NCBI GenBank assembly: GCA_030146905.1 | Contig: JASLAV010001146.1 | Coordinates: forward strand, 1 to 5,293 | Source: Lentzea sp. | GTDB taxonomy: Bacteria > Actinomycetota > Actinomycetes > Mycobacteriales > Pseudonocardiaceae | Direction of reading: 5' to 3' | DNA: 5,293 bases | Shown here: positions 3,631-5,293 of the stretch, piece after piece | Position numbering within the stretch: position 1 is the stretch's first letter | Layout: the number at the start of each line of letters is the position of its first letter | Notes under the pieces: generated by a model | Told to the model about the DNA's origin: nothing | The model's database searches: none | Seen by the model: only the letters and a program-made list of their open reading frames with translations | Made by a program: the position numbers and the translations under genes

Positions 3631-5293
3631 TCATAGGGTTTGGGCATAGATGCCGTCGATGTCCCACCGACCGGCGTCGGCCATCAGGCCGATCATCCCC
3701 GAGACCAGGCGGAGCTGGTCGACGCCGCGGATGTCGGCCTCCACCAGCCGCGGCGAGCACACCACGACCGCCACGGCCTGCGCCCGTGACAGCGCGACGT
3801 TCAACCGGTTGCGGGACAACAGGAAGTCCAGTCCGCGCGGCAGGTCGACGGCGGCCGACGACGTCATCGTGGTGATCACCACGGGCGCCTCCTGACCCTG
3901 GAACCGGTCCACGGTGCCGACCCGCACGTGCTCGTAGCCGTGCTTCTCCAGCTCGCGCCGCACCAGGCGCACCTGGAGGTTGTACGGCGCCACCACGAGG
4001 ACGTCGGAGTCGTCCAACGCCCGCGCGTCCGGCCCGTCCGTCCACATGCGACCCATCAGCGAACGCACCACGCCCACCACCGCCGTCGCCTCCTCGACGG
4101 ACGACGTGGTGTTGTGCGAGTGGGGCACCGAGTGCACGTACACCCCGGACGGCACGCCGTCGATCCCGCGCGCGGCGGCGCTGGGGTGGGCGTGCAGGAG
4201 CCCGGCGTAGGACAGGTTCGACACCGGTTCGCACACGGCCGGGTGCATGCGCCGCGTCTGGTCCAGGAAGTAGCCCAGCTCCGGCGGGATGACGTCCGCG
4301 TCGCCGATCAGGTGCCCCAGCGCCGACGCCTCCGCGCCCGCCGGGTGCGTGCCCTGCACGACCTGGGGCAACTGCTGCGGATCGCCCAGCAGCACCAGGT
4401 TGCGCGCGCACGTCGACACGGCCAGCGCGTCGGCCAGCGCGAACTGGCCGGCCTCGTCCACGATCAGCACGTCGAACGGCTGCTCGCGCAACGCCGTGTT
4501 GGCGAACGTCCACGCGGTGCCGCCGACCAGGTGCCCGCCGCCCTGGTCGTTGCGCCACCGCACCAGCGCCGGGTTGTCACGCGGCTGCTCCCACGCGCAG
4601 TCCTTCGCGGGCGCGCCCTTCGCGCGCTTGGCCGTCGGGATCGGCACGCCGAGCTCGCGGCCCGCCGCCAGGGCCGCGCTCAGCACGTTCTCCACCGCCT
4701 TGTGGCTGGTGGACGTCACGCCGACGCTGCGCCCGCCGCGGATCAGGTGCGCGATCAGCCGTCCCGCCAGGTAGGTCTTGCCCGCTCCGGGCGGACCCTG
4801 CACGGCCAGCGTGGAGCCGTCCAACGCGTCCACCGCCGCGATCACGTCGGCGATCAGGTCGTCGCCGCGCGGCAGCGCGCCCGTCTTCAGGCGCGGCGGC
4901 GTGCGGCGGACCAGGTCGACGCCGGGGTGCGGCGGGAGCGTCGGCAACGCGTCCACGACCGCCCGCGCCAGGTCGTACACCGCCTCGTCCTTGGGCGTGG
5001 GCCGGACCGGGCTGCCCGGCAGCACCGCGACGGGCTGCTCACCGTGCACGTCGTCGGGCGCGACGCTCTCCAGCACCACCACGTCCTCGGCCGACTCGGC
5101 GAGCACCACGGCGTCACGGGTCACGTTCGCGGGCTTGCCGGGGTAGAGCAGGCGGACCTGGTCGCCCTTCGCGAACGGGTGCGGCCGGTCCGGGTCGCAC
5201 CACACCCGCACCTCGCGCTTGGCCTTGCGGACCCGCCCGGACGGCATCGCCCAGTCCTGCGCCCGCACCGACACCGGCACCGCGCACGCGCTG
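3631..5293 (-). CDS. Superfamily 1 DNA helicase (DNA2/NAM7-like), probable C-terminal half of a TM0106-type RecB-like nuclease
   Basis: The frame is open to the window edge, so the N-terminus is missing; residue numbers here count from the GTG at 5280. Residues about 34-75 form a small beta-rich 1B-like domain. The helicase core follows: Walker A GPPGAGKT 162-169, motif Ia TSTSHKAVENVL 189-200, Walker B VDEAGQ 274-279, motif III GDPQQLPQ 299-306, TRRMHP 342-347, motif V VGTVDRFQGQEAPVV 454-468, and motif VI SRNRLNVALSRA 489-500 with the arginine finger. All catalytic residues look intact, so it should couple ATP hydrolysis to nucleic-acid unwinding. Segments such as GYFLDQTRRMHP and LPRGLDFLLSRNRLN recall the long actinobacterial proteins with an N-terminal RecB-like nuclease (TM0106 family, about 1,100 residues), which would put the nuclease outside the window. 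A role in DNA repair or processing is inferred. A stand-alone helicase starting at the GTG is less likely because no ribosome site is visible. Confidence 0.93.
   Translation of the reverse strand, partial: SACAVPVSVRAQDWAMPSGRVRKAKREVRVWCDPDRPHPFAKGDQVRLLYPGKPANVTRDAVVLAESAEDVVVLESVAPDDVHGEQPVAVLPGSPVRPTPKDEAVYDLARAVVDALPTLPPHPGVDLVRRTPPRLKTGALPRGDDLIADVIAAVDALDGSTLAVQGPPGAGKTYLAGRLIAHLIRGGRSVGVTSTSHKAVENVLSAALAAGRELGVPIPTAKRAKGAPAKDCAWEQPRDNPALVRWRNDQGGGHLVGGTAWTFANTALREQPFDVLIVDEAGQFALADALAVSTCARNLVLLGDPQQLPQVVQGTHPAGAEASALGHLIGDADVIPPELGYFLDQTRRMHPAVCEPVSNLSYAGLLHAHPSAAARGIDGVPSGVYVHSVPHSHNTTSSVEEATAVVGVVRSLMGRMWTDGPDARALDDSDVLVVAPYNLQVRLVRRELEKHGYEHVRVGTVDRFQGQEAPVVITTMTSSAAVDLPRGLDFLLSRNRLNVALSRAQAVAVVVCSPRLVEADIRGVDQLRLVSGMIGLMADAGRWDIDGIYAQTL

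Noticed and set aside
3599..4558. 319-codon minus-strand frame inside the helicase gene
   Set aside because: Arg/Gly/Ala-rich shadow frame; the helicase motifs fall in the other frame without interruption.
5278..5280. GTG as the true start of the helicase
   Set aside because: The frame remains open to the edge, the sequence already resembles mid-protein, and no ribosome site can be seen in the 13 bases available.

Overview
The window is high-GC DNA with strong third-position G/C bias, and its gene content points to a filamentous actinomycete. The indicators are a maltodextrin-type alpha-glucosidase, a snapalysin-family (M7) protease relic, a surface protein with an LAXTG sorting signal, and a TM0106-type nuclease/helicase. 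The style fits Pseudonocardiales such as Saccharothrix, Lentzea or Actinosynnema, but that placement is inference; no rRNA or other phylogenetic marker is present.

Layout from left to right: (1) 1-514 (+) is the C-terminal end of a GH13 alpha-glucosidase that begins outside the window. (2) 498-992 (-) is a MarR-family regulator whose 3' end overlaps the glucosidase by 17 bp. (3) 993-1102 is a divergent promoter region with repeated TTCGAG boxes and an inverted repeat. (4) 1103-2176 (+) is an Old Yellow Enzyme (OYE) flavin ene-reductase. (5) 2177-2353 is a convergent gap holding a 76-bp four-box palindromic element and a perfect 16-bp hairpin, probably a terminator. (6) 2354-3016 (-) is a secreted, Thr-rich, LASTG-anchored surface protein with its own promoter. 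(7) 3217-3559 (-) is a decayed snapalysin metalloprotease pseudogene with two frameshifts and an apparent microhomology deletion. (8) 3631 to the right edge (-) is the helicase half of a probable TM0106-type RecB-like nuclease/helicase.

The only clear functional pairing is marR with the OYE gene. They are divergent across 110 bp, so the regulator probably controls both itself and the reductase in response to an electrophile or similar ligand. The other genes look like unrelated single transcription units. The most interesting items are the symmetric four-box palindrome, the readable decay history of the snapalysin gene, and the repeat-bearing, apparently leaderless marR promoter. I do not see a clearly new multi-gene system here.
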